From Dendrolimus kikuchii (taxonomy: Eukaryota; Arthropoda; Insecta; Lepidoptera; Lasiocampidae): 64,000 bases of DNA. Positions 36,161 to 47,369 of this stretch are shown piece by piece. A program made the position numbers and the translations under genes. The notes below the pieces were generated by a model. It saw only the letters and a list, made by a program, of their open reading frames with translations. It did not search any database and was not told where the DNA came from. Every line of letters begins with the position of its first letter. The first letter of the stretch is position 1. The DNA lies in assembly GCA_019925095.2 (NCBI GenBank), contig CM034392.1, positions 16,401,387 through 16,465,386 on the forward strand, in the 5' to 3' direction.

Positions 36161-36362
36161 TTATTCAAACCATACTCGGTCATAGATAGGTAGATGAGTT
36201 TGGAGTTGAGACCATGTCTCGGTAGGCGTAAAACGCTCTCCAGAGTGGACCGTCGAGTTGACGGTCCACTCGCGCAGGTCGACGGGGTCGACCTGCATAA
36301 GCTCGCTGTTGAGCACTAGATGACGAAACTCTGGGACGAAGGCCTGGGATACGTTGCGCAAA
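36161..36362 (-). CDS. candidate exon, about 66 codons, unknown protein
   Basis: Minus-strand frame reading RNVSQAFVPEFRHLVLN, then ELMQVDPVDLREW, TVNSTVHSGERF and TWSQLQTHLPIYDRVWFE before a TAA at 36161-36163. A plausible acceptor (CTTTTCCAAG) sits just upstream at 36363-36373. The frame could either stop here, making this a last exon, or splice out at GTATGG (36175-36170) after IYDR. Composition is higher in G+C than the flanks and the residue pattern is protein-like. I do not recognise the family. It lies upstream of the exon at 33631, which has its own start, so they probably belong to different genes. Two hairpins sit within it. Confidence 0.35.
36244..36296. repeat. two tandem GC-rich hairpins
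   Basis: AGTGGACCGTC / GACGGTCCACT (36244-36254 and 36260-36270, loop GAGTT) followed three bases later by GCAGGTCGAC / GTCGACCTGC (36274-36283 and 36287-36296, loop GGG). Both pairings are perfect. They coincide with coding-looking sequence QVDPVDL and TVNSTVH. Confidence 0.8.
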
Positions 36363-36789
36363 CTTGGAAAAGCCTACATATATCAGTGAATTATAGCTAT
36401 TACGATAAATAAAATAAGTACACTAAACATACGTACACCATCTTCATACAAACGCGTAACAGTAACGTTTCACAACATAGAATAAGTATTTATCAATATA
36501 TTATATCATAAGAAATAAGTTGCTAACATAGTTTAAGTCTAATGTACACCTCAACATATTTAAAATTATTATAAATGTCATACAACAACAAAACAAAAAC
36601 AACAAAGCGTATATAATCAAAACTTTATAAAATAAAATGAAAATTAAAAAATGTACGAAACAAGAGTCCGTAGTTGTGCTTTTTTTAATCTATCAGTGGA
36701 CTGACGGCAATGTACGAATAGGCGTTTTCTCTCTATTACACACTTTAAGATAAATAGATATAGATTACACTTATTCATAAATTTGTTTT
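36363..36789. other. AT-rich non-coding DNA
   Basis: No feature recognised. Confidence 0.4.
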
Positions 36790-36803
36790 ATTATTTACTA
36801 TCA

Positions 36804-36828
36804 CTGGCGTAAAGTTATGTATGTATGT
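36804..36828 (+). mobile_element. RTE-A LINE, 25-bp insertion
   Basis: The insert CTGGCGTAAAGTTATG followed by TATG repeats is only the extreme 3' end of RTE-A. Flanks ATTATTTACTATCA (36790-36803) and ATTATTAACTATCA (36829-36842) form a 14-bp target duplication with one difference. Confidence 0.7.
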
Positions 36829-36842
36829 ATTATTAACTATCA

Positions 36843-37232
36843 TAGTACCTAGCTCTTGGAACTCTAATGCTAGCATATTGACCACACACGTACGAGTTAC
36901 AGCTATTATTTGTAAATTACTATACTTTGACATCATCCTTATCAGCATGTGGTTTAACACATGAAATTGTCCGATTACTTTTCTATTAATTCTCATCAAT
37001 ATTTACTTAATAAAACTATTGTCAGGTTACAAAAACAATTTAATTATAACTTTCAGATATATGAACCTGGCAAGATATGCTTATAAGGTTATGACATAAA
37101 AGGGATGAGTCTGGGACCTAGCAAAAGTCAAAGGGTGGTTACTTAGCGGAAAGTTCGTTTAGGAAATTTACTCTACCTGAGAACCAGTTCTCAAAAACTT
37201 GTGTTTTATTTATTGCCATTAGTTACATGCTG

Positions 37233-37234
<2 letters not shown>
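36843..37234. other. AT-rich non-coding DNA
   Basis: No feature recognised. Ends at an (AT)n run, 37235-37267, that adjoins the next RTE-A insertion. Confidence 0.4.
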
Positions 37235-37268
<34 letters not shown>

Positions 37269-37274
37269 TTATTA

Positions 37275-38559
37275 TTGGTATCCGATGGATTACTGTGGGA
37301 TGCACAAGGTGGCTTCAGAAATGGAAGGGGGTGTATGGATCAAGTTTTCTCTCTCCGCAATATCGTAGAGAAGCAGCTGGCTATGGGCCGGAAGGTTTTC
37401 TGCGGTTTTGTGGATCTAGAGAAAGCATTTGACAGGGTTGTGCGGAAGGACTTTTGGGACATATTGCCCGGATATGGGATTAATGGCCAATTGATGCGTG
37501 CTGTGCAGTCCACTTACGAGGACTGTATGGCATGCGTGCGAGTGGATGGCAGCCTGCCGCCCTGGTTTGAAGTCAATATTGGCGTCAGGCAGGGCTGCGT
37601 GCTGTCGGATTTGCTGTTCATCCTATACCTGGACGATTGTCTCCAGAGAATAAGATTGATGGATGTTGGGGTGCGGATGAGTGATCTAGTTGTAAGCACC
37701 TTGCTTTATACGGATGATGCCGTGCTTTTAGCCGAATCGCCATCAGAACTGCAAACACTAGTCACAATGATGAAAGATGACTGTCAGGCGAGAGGCTTAC
37801 ATTTGAATGCGAAGAAAACAAAGGTTATGGTGTTTGAAAGAGAAGAAACCAGAACGAATGCAAGGATAATGGTCGATGATGTTATGCTGGAGCAAGTGAA
37901 TGAGTTTTATATCTAGGATGTGCTTTTAGCAGGGATGGAAGGTACACCGCTGATATAGAAAGAAGAGTGAATTTGGGGAATAGTTTGAATGGAGCGTTAG
38001 GTAAACTTCTAGGCGGTAAGAACCTCAGCCAGAAGGCCCAGCTCGCCATACACAACGCGGTGCTGGTACCTACGCTCACGTATGGAAGCGAGAGTTGGGT
38101 ATGGAAGATAGAGCATGAAAGTAGAGTAAACGCGGTTGAGATGCAAGCACTGCGCAAAATCTGCGGAGTGACGCTCGCGGACCGCGTTCGTAATACAGAA
38201 GTAAGAAAGGGAGTTGGTCTGAAAGAAAGTGTCGGGGTGAAGGTAAGGAAAGGAATGCTCCGGTGGTTCGGGCATGTGGAAAGAATGCATGATGAAAGAA
38301 TGACTAAACAGATATACAATGCAAAAGTGGATGGATGCAGAAGTCGTGGAAGGCCACGACACACCTTCCATGATCAAATTGATCGTGTACTAGCGGAGGG
38401 TGATGTCAGGAGCCTTAAGAACAGACGAGCGTGCATGACAAGAGTTATGAATGTCAAAGAAGCAAGTAAGGTGTTTAAGAATGGGCCTAAATGGCACTCT
38501 GTTGTTCGTGCCTACCCCGCAAGGGAACTGGCGTGAAGTTATGTATGTATGTATGTATG
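37275..38559 (+). mobile_element. RTE-A LINE, 1.29-kb 5'-truncated copy
   Basis: Encodes most of the reverse transcriptase and all of the C-terminal region of an RTE-clade LINE. The first frame (to a TAG at 37914-37916) contains GGFRNGRGCMDQVFSLR, VDLEKAFDRV, RQGCVLSDLLFILYLDD and the catalytic LLYTDDAVLLAES at about 37701-37730. The second frame (open to 38536) carries ADIERRVNLGNSLNGALG, TYGSESWVWK, LRKICGVTLADRVRNTEVR, GMLRWFGHVERMHDER and SRGRPRHTFHDQIDR. The endonuclease and the first part of the polymerase are missing. The end is CTACCCCGCAAGGGAACTGG, CGTGAAGT and (ATGT)n. TATACTTATTA at 37264-37274 and 38560-38570 is an intact target duplication. The open Met at 37227 lies in flanking DNA and is irrelevant. 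Confidence 0.92.
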
Positions 38560-38570
38560 TATACTTATTA

Positions 38571-40302
38571 AAATGTATACTTTACTATCACCAACAAACA
38601 ACTATCCAACACGGAGGTTAATAACCAAGGTACAATTGATTAATCCAATTTCTTACGTCACTTATAATTATAATAGTTTCACTCATTAGCATATTTATCT
38701 TTAAAACATTTAACTGGTTGTAAATTGATACTTAATATAAATTATGCTAACAGAAAAATATTGGACTGCGTAAAATTACCGTTAATCAAATGTTTTAATC
38801 TTACAAAACATGAAAAAACCAGTTACATTAACAAAATTAAGTTAGTAAACATAACTGTATAATCTCTTTTGTTGTAACATGAACAAACTTAATTGAAAAG
38901 TATTCCTACTAAATGAATTAATTGCAATTGTAATTATAAAAATAATAATATTTTGACACATTTTTATAAACAAACTAATTAAAATGATACTCTATCCGGG
39001 TCTAAATAGTTTACTATGTTACGTGGTTCTTGAAGTTAACGTGTGGAGCAGGTCATCAACCGGCCGTGTGCGAGAATGCACTTGTAAGATGCATTAACAT
39101 ATTGTAAATACAACCCAATTACCATTTTTCTATATGAATGACAATAACAAAGACAGTACGTATATTTATTTATTAGAAACATTGCACGAATACTCACTTG
39201 ATTCCAAAACTCTTTTGTCAACATAACCTCTTTGCAACATTCAATTTGATTACAATGAATGAAACTCAATACGTTTGATGATTTCGATTCGATTTCTGCG
39301 AATCTTTGCTGGTAACAATTTTGCAACATAGAATATGTTTATACTTATGACTTATACACATAATTTATACAAAACGTCGCGGCGTGGGTTATAAGCTTGC
39401 ATAAAAGCCGTACTATGATACTTACTATCTATCCCCTCTATGAAACATCCCGTGCTCCCGCTGGTTCATAACGGTTATTCTTATAACAGCAGGTCTAGAC
39501 AGCGTGGTTGATGTAAAAAATGTGTACACGCTAAAATGATTTTTATTACATTTTGAATAATGATCACATTTCATCGATTATTTGTGAAATATCATTTTCC
39601 AATAATTCGATACACGACGTACTCGTATTTTCTTTTTTAAATATTCAGTGTATGTTGATTAATACAGTCAGGTTAAAAATGTTTAACGAAAGACACCAAT
39701 TACGTCAGAACTTTCATTAAAGGATGTACCCCTATCAATTATCAGAAATAACTAAGTGATAATTAGATTTTAATTGTGTCTGGCCCACTTAATTAGTTTA
39801 CTTTCTTACAATATTATGTTACTTAGTTTGAGACAGGTCACGGCCGCTGACATTCAACTAGTTAATGAACATTAGGAGAAAGTGACATGTTTTAAGATAA
39901 ACATAATTATCGAAAGTAGAGGTGGGAAAAGTTGAAAGAAAACAAAATGGTGGTAATGTTGAAGAATTAGCTTAAGCTTCGGCTTTAACAATGAAAATCA
40001 ATTATCATGCCAATGATCCACTCTAATTTGTGTATATTTGCAACTTTATTTTTATTCTTTTTACTTTGGGGTTTGGTTGGAACTTTGAAAATTCGTACAC
40101 TTTACTGACTTGACTTTGCTTCCTACGTTTAAAAATGTAGCTATTATTACAAATGGCATTTTAGTACAGAGTAAAATTAAAAAGAAATCCAATAGGGATG
40201 CGGACACATGTTGCTATAAATTCTCATATTTTTACATATAAAAGGACAGGCGTAAAAAAATTAAATAATATTTTATCATCTAATTTTGAAAATATAAAGA
40301 TA
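38571..40302. other. AT-rich non-coding DNA
   Basis: No gene. ORF 39036-39329 (minus) lacks a recognisable motif. Confidence 0.45.
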
Positions 40303-40600
40303 ATAATAAAACTACGTTTTAACGGTTTTAAGCGCGGTAATTTATTTGATTTTGGTTATTCCGACATTTCAGCCACTTTTCAGTGGCCGTGATCACGGAA
40401 GACAAAGTATTGTTAAAGTTTTATTTAGCCGCCAACTTGTTACTTTAATTATTTAGTTTAAATTTTGTTTATGGTTATTATTTACTCTATGGGAGCCTAA
40501 ACTAATTTACCACCGCTTCGCAATATGTTATGGCTTGAAGGGAAGAAGCGGCGCAAGAAACTCGCGAAGTCGCGAAAACTTAAGAAAATATAAAGATATA
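40303..40600. repeat. TAATAAAACTACGT family, longer copy
   Basis: Begins AATAAAACTACGTTTTAACG and continues GGTTTTAAGCGCGGTAATTT, then GTTATTCCGACATTTCAGCC and CGTGATCACGGAAGAC; ends near AAGTCGCGAAAACTTAAG at 40567. The same opening is at 51081, and the last phrase is inverted at 34759. Confidence 0.55.
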
Positions 40601-41731
40601 AATAGTTTTAATTATTTTTCCAACAATAATATACGCACTAAAAAGTTTTAGCGCGCTAGTAAAAAGAGTCAACTCCTTTTACTTATACCTACTTATGACA
40701 TCGTAAGTACATACGCTCGTACAAAATCTATAAGACTGCGAAGTTCTATAAGCAATTTATAAAAAGTATCTCAGTTGATTAGACTGTCCGCTCCCCTAAA
40801 ATGTAAATGATTCTTTAATTTCTTTTTAAATATAATAATAAGATTATTTAATATACTCGATCAACCCGACCTGGCAGTTTGGTGGCACTGGCACTCACAC
40901 ACCGGCCGATTTCCCCCCTATCTGCGACTGATGGCCTTCAGTCAAAGAAATGAGCTGGTTGCCAAACCTCATAGCTTTAGAAGCTTACCGGGTCTGGCGT
41001 TGGCTTAAATGCATCTACAGGATTGGAAAGTATTATACATATTTTAATGTCGAGTTCTTGTATACTAGTGCCAACGAAACTTCGGTCGCTTTGCCATGGG
41101 GACGTATTTGGTACTCAATTGCAAGTGTTCTAGGACAAAAACCCACAGCGTCATCATTTCGGTTATAATCATCTATCCCACGGAAACGATGTTATTTATC
41201 AGGATAAAGTGTCCTAAGTTGATCCGAAATATAAGCTTCCTCTGTATAGAGTTTCATTTAAATCCATTCAGTAGTCTTCACGTGATGCTCTAGTAGACAG
41301 ACAGGCAAACAAAAATTCTAAAAGTAGCATTTTTGTAACCTATTCGTCCAAATCAGCACCCTTGAAATTTTTTTCATTTTTAAATTCATTATACAAACTC
41401 ACCACTTCAACAGATTCATTATATTATAGATAAATAAATACATAATAGATTAAAGCCAGATATAAGGTTTGTCTCCGGAGCTTGATTAGGTACCGATCAT
41501 GCCCATGATATGCACAGTTCATATTACATAAATTATGCGTTACATACAGTACTCGAAGCCCGTGGAAAACCTAATTTTATTATAAAAATATAAAGTCAAG
41601 TATTATTGACAAAGGACACATTCCTAAAGCGAATTACAGTCACTTTTTGTTCTTTTTATTATTTAGGCAGGCCTAATATTTTTTATTGCAATATAATGAC
41701 TTAGAGATTTTTTTATTAATACAATAATAAC
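40601..41731. other. AT-rich DNA with degraded repeat
   Basis: From about 41040 to 41330 the phrases AGGATAAAGTGTCCTAAGTTG, AGTTTCATTTAAATCC, CAGTAGTCTTCACGTGATGC and GACAGACAGGCAAAC match the style of a widespread lepidopteran dispersed repeat that ends in a GACAGACAG run. The 72-codon ORF at 40950 has no motif. No gene. Confidence 0.4.
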
Positions 41732-41742
41732 CATAAATTATA

Positions 41743-42761
41743 CATACATACATACATAACTTCACGCCAGTTCCCTTGCGGGGTAGGCACGAACAACAGA
41801 GGGCCATTTAGGCCCATTCTTACACACCTCACTTGCTTCTTTGACATTCATAACTCTTGTCATGCACACTCGTCTGTTCTTAAGGCTCCTGACATCACCC
41901 TCCGCTAGTACACGATCAATTTGATCATGGAAGGTGTGTCGTAGCCTTCCACGACTTCTGCATCCATCCACTTTTGCATTGTATATCTGTTTAGTCATTC
42001 TTTCATCATGCATTCTTTCCACATGCCCGAACCACCGGAGCATTCCTTTCCTTACCTTCACCCCGACACTCTCTTTCAGACCAACTCTCTTTCTTACTTC
42101 GGTATTACGAACGCGGTCCGCGAGCGTTACTCCGCAGATTTTGCGCAGTGCTCGCATCTCAACCGCGTTTACTCTACTTTCATGCTCTCTCTTCCATACC
42201 CAACTCTCGCTTCCATACGTGAGCGTAGGTACCAGCACCGCGTTGTGTATGGCGAGCTGGGCCTTCTGGCTGAGGTTCTTAGCGCCTAAATTTTACCTAA
42301 CGCTCCATTCAAACTATTCCCCAAATTCACTCTTTTTCTATATCAGCGGTGTACCTTCCATCCCTGCTAAAAGCACATCCTAGATATAAAACTCATTCAC
42401 TTGCTCCAGCATAACATCATCGAACATCATCCTTGCATTCGTTCTGGTTTCTTCTCTTTCAAACACCATAACCTTTGTTTTCTTCGCATTCAAATGTAAG
42501 CCTCTCGCCTGACAGTCATCTTTCATCATTGTGACTAGTGTTTGCAGTTCTGATGGCGATTCGGCTAAAAGCACGACATCATCCGTATAAAGCAAGGTGC
42601 TTACAACTAGATCACTCATCCGCACCCCAACATCCATCAATCTTATTCTCTGGAGACAATCGTCCAGGTATAGGATGAACAGCAAAGCCGACAGCACGCA
42701 GCCCTGCCTGACGCCAATATTGACGTCAAACCAGGGCGACCGGCTGCCATCCACTCGCACG
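41743..42761 (-). mobile_element. RTE-A LINE, 1.02-kb 5'-truncated copy
   Basis: Inverted relative to the 37275 copy and closely similar. The polymerase part (42380-42761, frame ending NEFYI at a stop) contains VRQGCVLSALLFILYLDD and LLYTDDVVLLAES. The rest (ORF 41762-42238) carries TYGSESWVWKREHESRVNA and LRWFGHVERMHDERMTKQ and ends KWPSVVRAYPARELA. CATAAATTATA at 41732-41742 and 42762-42772 is an exact 11-bp target duplication. It shares the frame break after NEFYI with the first copy. Confidence 0.92.
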
Positions 42762-42772
42762 CATAAATTATA

Positions 42773-43299
42773 ATCATTATATAAAGGATACATTGACACC
42801 CGGTTATTGATTTCCTTTCATAAATTAATATCTATCCATATAAATTAACATAACATATCCATTAGTAGATACGGCTTGCGTCAAACTTAAAGTAATGTAA
42901 AGTTCTATTAATTTTGGATAGTGTAACAATTCCGATTATATTTAGAAGTAATTAATATATAACTAACTGTACTCGCCATTACATTTGCACGGGTACATAT
43001 TGGCACTTTTAACTTCTCCTGCTTAAATTGGGTGTTCCCTTTACTGATCTTTAAGGAAATTGACCTTACTATTCCGGCGGTTGCTTATGTTAGCGACATC
43101 GAAACATTGTATAATATATCAATAATAAATGCATATTTCGTAACAACAGAATTAAGAGAAGGAATATCTCCATCAATTCTACTCAATAATTTTATATCAA
43201 CATGTTTGCGTACATTACCTATATGACATAAAGATTGGGCCCAACTTGGCCGGGTGGCCTCCAATCTCCATTATAGCCATCCCATGCCTCGAAGTTATT
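42773..43299. other. AT-rich non-coding DNA
   Basis: No gene recognised; the right edge merges with the LINE at about 43300. Confidence 0.4.
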
Positions 43300-45417
43300 G
43301 AATTTCTATTTAAAAGATTTTTATATTACATCAAATTATATCAGTTCAAAATAATAATCCAGCTAAAGTATGGAAGTTTCTACGCTCTTTGGGGAATGGC
43401 AAACAAACGGAAAACTCAGTCAGTCAAAAATTCAATATCAACGATTTAAATCAACATTTCTCAACCACTTCTGACTTTGATGTAGTAATAAAGTCTGAAA
43501 CTTTGAAAAGAATCTCGTCCAAGCCAACACCCAAGCATTCTCCTTTTCTTTTTAGTCGATTTACTGACAGTGATGTTAAGAAAGCTATGAAATCCATCAC
43601 ATCTAATGCTGTCGGCAGTGATAGCATTAGTCGCAACATGATCCTACCCATACTGGATGTCATTAATCCTACCCTTACCCCATATACATCCATAACCTCT
43701 TGTGTATTCCCAGCTGCCTGGAAGGAAGCCCAGGTTACTCCTCTGCTAAAAAAACCCAATCCCGCTTCCTTTTCTCAATTTCGTCTTATTTCCATACTAC
43801 CTTTCCAAAGTCCTCGAACGCTTAGTTCATCAGCAGCTAAGTGTTTTCCTGAACCGTAATTCCCTTTTGAATCCTTACCAGTCTGGTTTTTGCCTGGCCA
43901 CAGCACCACCACAGTCCTCATTAAAATTACAGATGACATCCGGCATGGCATGGACAATGGCTTGCTGACTGTGCCATCGCTGCTCGATTTCAGCAGAGCT
44001 TTTAATAATGTTGACTTTGAAGTGTTACTCGGCATCCTACGCTCTATTAACATATCTCCTGAAGTAATCGACTGGTTTCATAGTTACCTGTATGGACGCC
44101 GGCAGCGCATTCGAGTTGATGACGACTATTCGCCGTGGTGTAATCTCTCTGCCGGTGTTCCACAGGGCGGCGTACTATCTCCTTTATTATTCGCTGTTTT
44201 TATAAACTCAATTTCCAATGAACTTACTTCATCCTATCACCTCTATGCAGACGATCTGCAAATTTACACGCACCCACCGGTTGCTACACTAAATCAAGCA
44301 GTCGCAGCGATAAACTCTGACTTTGACCGCATACTGCAATGGACTAAGTCGAATGGACTTCTTGTGAATCCTGAGAAAAGTCAAGTAATTATCATCGGTA
44401 CTCACAGATGCTGTGTAAAGTTGACTGGACCTGTATGCCAAGTTTTCTCTTTGATGGGAAGCTTATCCCTATCAGGGACAAGGTCAAAAACCTTGGAGTT
44501 ATATTTGATAGTGAGCTGTCCTGGAGACCCCATATAACGGAGTTGAGTCGGCGGTTGTTTCTCTACTCCAGATCACTCTGGCGGCTGAAAAACTTCATGA
44601 CCATCGCCACCAAAATTAAGCTTGCAAAGTCGTTACTTTTGCCCATACTTGATTATGCCGACGCCAGCTATCTAGATGTGACTCAAGACCAACTTAATAA
44701 ACTTGAGCGCCTCCAAAACTTTTTCATAAGGTTCATATTTGGGCTACACAAGTATGACCACGTTTCAGAATTTCGAAAAAAACTCAAGTGGTTGCCAATT
44801 CGTTTTCGCTGGAATACTCACATTCTTTCATTGCTTTATAGTATTTTATTCATCCTAATACTCCACAGTAACTTAAAGAACGAATTTATTTCTTGCTCTC
44901 ACAATTTACGCCCTTCCAGTCAATATAGACTTATTACTCCTATTCATAATACAACGTTCTTCAATAATTCTTTCACGGTTAAGGCTGTCCAACTTTGGAA
45001 TTCATTGCCTGTTGCTGTCAGACAAGCAAAATCCCTAATAACATTTAAGAACTTAGTCAGGAAATTCTATCTGCAATATAATGATATGTAAATTTATATA
45101 ATTAGTAGATATTATATTGCATATAGTTATATGTTTATTATGTTTAAATAGTTGCATATTATCACTATATCTTGTATATGTATATAACTTATGTGTATAT
45201 TTGTATATATAGTATAGTTATATATTTATTATTAAAATGTAAGTAATCGTACAATAATTATGTATACCACCATCGCCACTCTTAATCAAAATATTCTTGC
45301 CACGGGTTGTCTGGAAGAGATCGCTTTTTAGCGATAAGACCGCCCTTTGCACCCAACTAGACTAATACTAGTTCGTAAGTTTTTCTGTAATGGTGTACAA
45401 TAAAGTGTTATCTATCT
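43300..45417 (+). pseudogene. CR1/Jockey-group LINE reverse transcriptase, frameshifted
   Basis: Three overlapping frames rebuild the order of a non-LTR reverse transcriptase. Landmarks are PAKVWKFLRSLGNGK near 43365, KAMKSITSNAVGSDSIS near 43590, AAWKEAQVTPLLKKPNPASF near 43720, LLDFSRAFNNVDFEVLL at about 43980, AGVPQGGVLSPLLFAVFINS, the catalytic LYADDLQIYT at about 44242, and VNPEKSQVIIIGT. The last frame (44408-45091) gives DKVKNLGVIFDSELSWRPHI, LARRLFLYSRSLWRL-like thumb sequence and VKAVQLWNSLP. Frame breaks lie near 43803, 43893 and 44400, so it is inactive. The endonuclease is missing. The 3' end is AATAAAGTGTTATCTATCTATC, a (TATC)n tail ending at 45420. Left edge approximate. Confidence 0.82.
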
Positions 45418-45429
45418 ATCAAATATCTT

Positions 45430-46150
45430 CTCTCTCTTTTCTTTCACCATATCCCAATTATTTGGGGTCGGCACAATATGTCTTTTCCTTCCATACTCTT
45501 CTATTCTGACATACCTCTTTTGTCACACCGCATATCATCATATCATACGTCACACAATCCATCCATCTTTTTTTTGGTCTACCTTTAAATTTGTACCCAT
45601 TAATCTTGAAGTTTAACATTCTTTTTGTCACATGACTGTCATCCCTCCTCATTTAGCCATACCATACCAACTTAATCTTCTTCCTCTCAATTCTTCAGTC
45701 ACAGGTGCAACTTTCAAAGATTACGTACTCATTTCTCACCTTATCCATTCTTGTAACACCACACATCCATCTCAACATTCTCATCTCAGCTGAGTGGAGA
45801 CGTTTGTAGTTTATCACTTTAGTGGCCCAACATTCCGACCCGTATAGCATGACTGGTCGTGTGACAGATTTATATATTTGACCTTTTAGTTTCTGTGGCA
45901 TTAGTTTGGCGCACGTCACACCGGTTACTTGTCACCACTTCACCCATGCTACATTTATTCTTCTCCTTACACCCCTCTCGTATATCACAATTATTCTGCA
46001 GTAGTAAACCAAGGTATCTGAATTCGGGGTTACATGGTAGTGTGACTGATTGTAGTTTAAGAGGCACAGCACTAGAGGTCCCGCCGAAATCACAAAACAG
46101 GTATTCGGTTTTGGTTCTGCTGATTTTTAATCCAACGCCCTCTAGCGCTT
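45430..46150 (-). pseudogene. RTE-like LINE (family B), second copy
   Basis: Minus-strand reading, in order: KISRTKTEYLFCDF near 46120, RYLGLLLQNN near 46015, QKLKGQIYKSVTRPVMLYGS, HSAEMRMLRWMCGVTRMDK and RNEY near 45740, and RRDDSHVTKRMLNFKINGYK with RPKKRWMDCV to 45458. A few frameshifts break it. It ends GCCGACCCCAAATAATTGGG and an AG-rich tail at the left. ATCAAATATCTT stands on both sides (45418-45429 and 46151-46162), an exact target duplication. The sister copy is at 9672-10186. Confidence 0.82.
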
Positions 46151-46162
46151 ATCAAATATCTT

Positions 46163-46466
46163 ACATACATACATACATACATAACTTCACGCCAGTTCCC
46201 TTGCGGGGTAGGCACGAACAACAGAGTGCCATTTAGGCTTATTCTTACACACCTCACTTGCCTCTTTGACATTCATAACTCTTGTCATGCACACTCGTCT
46301 GTTCTTAAGGCTCCTGACATCACCTTCTGCTAGTACACGATCAATTTGATCATGGAAGGTGTGTCGTGGCCTTCCACGACTTCTGCATCCATCCACTTTT
46401 GTATTGTATATCTGTTTAGTCATTCTTTCATCATGCATTCTTTCCACATGCCCGAACCACCGGAGC
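46163..46466 (-). mobile_element. RTE-A LINE, 304-bp 3' end
   Basis: Carries the C-terminal RTE-A coding part (LRWFGHVERMHDERMTKQ through SVVRAYPARELA, ORF 46187-46486) and the (CATA)n tail. ATCAAATATCTT flanks it at 46151-46162 and 46467-46478. The left flank is also the right target duplication of the neighbouring family-B insertion, so the same 12-mer occurs three times. Confidence 0.9.
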
Positions 46467-46479
46467 ATCAAATATCTTC

Positions 46480-46820
46480 TATACATATAATAAAATTGTA
46501 GAGGTCAAATTTCTGTACAATGAAGAAAAATGCTAAAAACCGAGTCAGGGGGATGTAAGAAGTGAAATAGAAGTAATTTAGAATTTTTCCAAATTTTTTG
46601 TTTCTCTGTTTGTCTGTGTGTCCGTTTGTCTGTTTGTCTGTTTGTTTGTACCGGCTAATCTCCGAAACGACTGGACCGATATAAATGTAATTTTGTATGG
46701 TGGTAGCTTATATCCCTGGTCAACATATAGGATACTTTTGATCCCGAAAAATTAAAGAGTTCCCATGGGATAGTTAAAAAACCGCAACACGCGGACGAAG
46801 TCGCGGGTATCAGCTAGTAT
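46480..46820 (-). repeat. CCCGCG dispersed repeat, variant copy
   Basis: Opposite orientation to the copy at 18508. Ends CGCGGACGAAGTCGCGGGTA and AGCTAGTATA at the right; earlier phrases include GGCTAATCTCCGAAACGACT and GGACCGATATAAATG. A simple run of GTTTGTCT units lies at 46603-46650. Non-coding. Confidence 0.55.
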
Positions 46821-47369
46821 ACAATAAAAACAACAACGCACAAATAGTAAATATACAAAGAGTTACATAAACTCATCATTTACTCGGTTTACTGAAGAAC
46901 GTGTCTGCCTCATTTCACCGGCGGAGTTTATACTATAAACTATTGAAAACTACCGTTAATTATACTAATATATGCGAGAAGTGCAAAATGTCTAGCAATT
47001 TGCAAATAGATGATGTTATAGATATTAATAAAAGTATTTAGTAAAACGTAGATTAAACAATATCATGGACAGTAGCAAGGAAGAAATACTTGTTTGCTAT
47101 TCCTTTTTACAGAACCAGACATAGTTATAGGTCTTTGCTCTTCTTAAGAGAGAACTGCTAATATAAATATTTAATATTTACTACAAGAGACCTAAATCTC
47201 TGGCTTTAAATAGTTGTCGTTTTGTGACACCTAACACTTGACTGATGGCAATTGATTACTCAATACATGTGTCTTCATAAACCAGCTGCTGCGACCCCTG
47301 TTTCTGAAACTGTTATAAAGATTCACGATATCTATTGCACTCCAAAGACATGTAACTGTGAGACATTAT
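46821..47369. other. AT-rich non-coding DNA
   Basis: No gene recognised; right edge adjoins the LINE fragment. Confidence 0.4.

Noticed and set aside
36244..36296. A tRNA-like or terminator-like reading of the two hairpins
   Set aside because: No tRNA arms or conserved positions fit, and bacterial-type terminators do not apply here.
37514..38377. Antisense ORFs of 61, 160 and 122 codons over the RTE-A copy
   Set aside because: The sense strand carries the reverse transcriptase motifs; the antisense frames recur in the 41743 copy only because the DNA is shared.
41934..42383. Plus-strand 149- and 93-codon ORFs
   Set aside because: Antisense shadows of the RTE-A copy on the minus strand.
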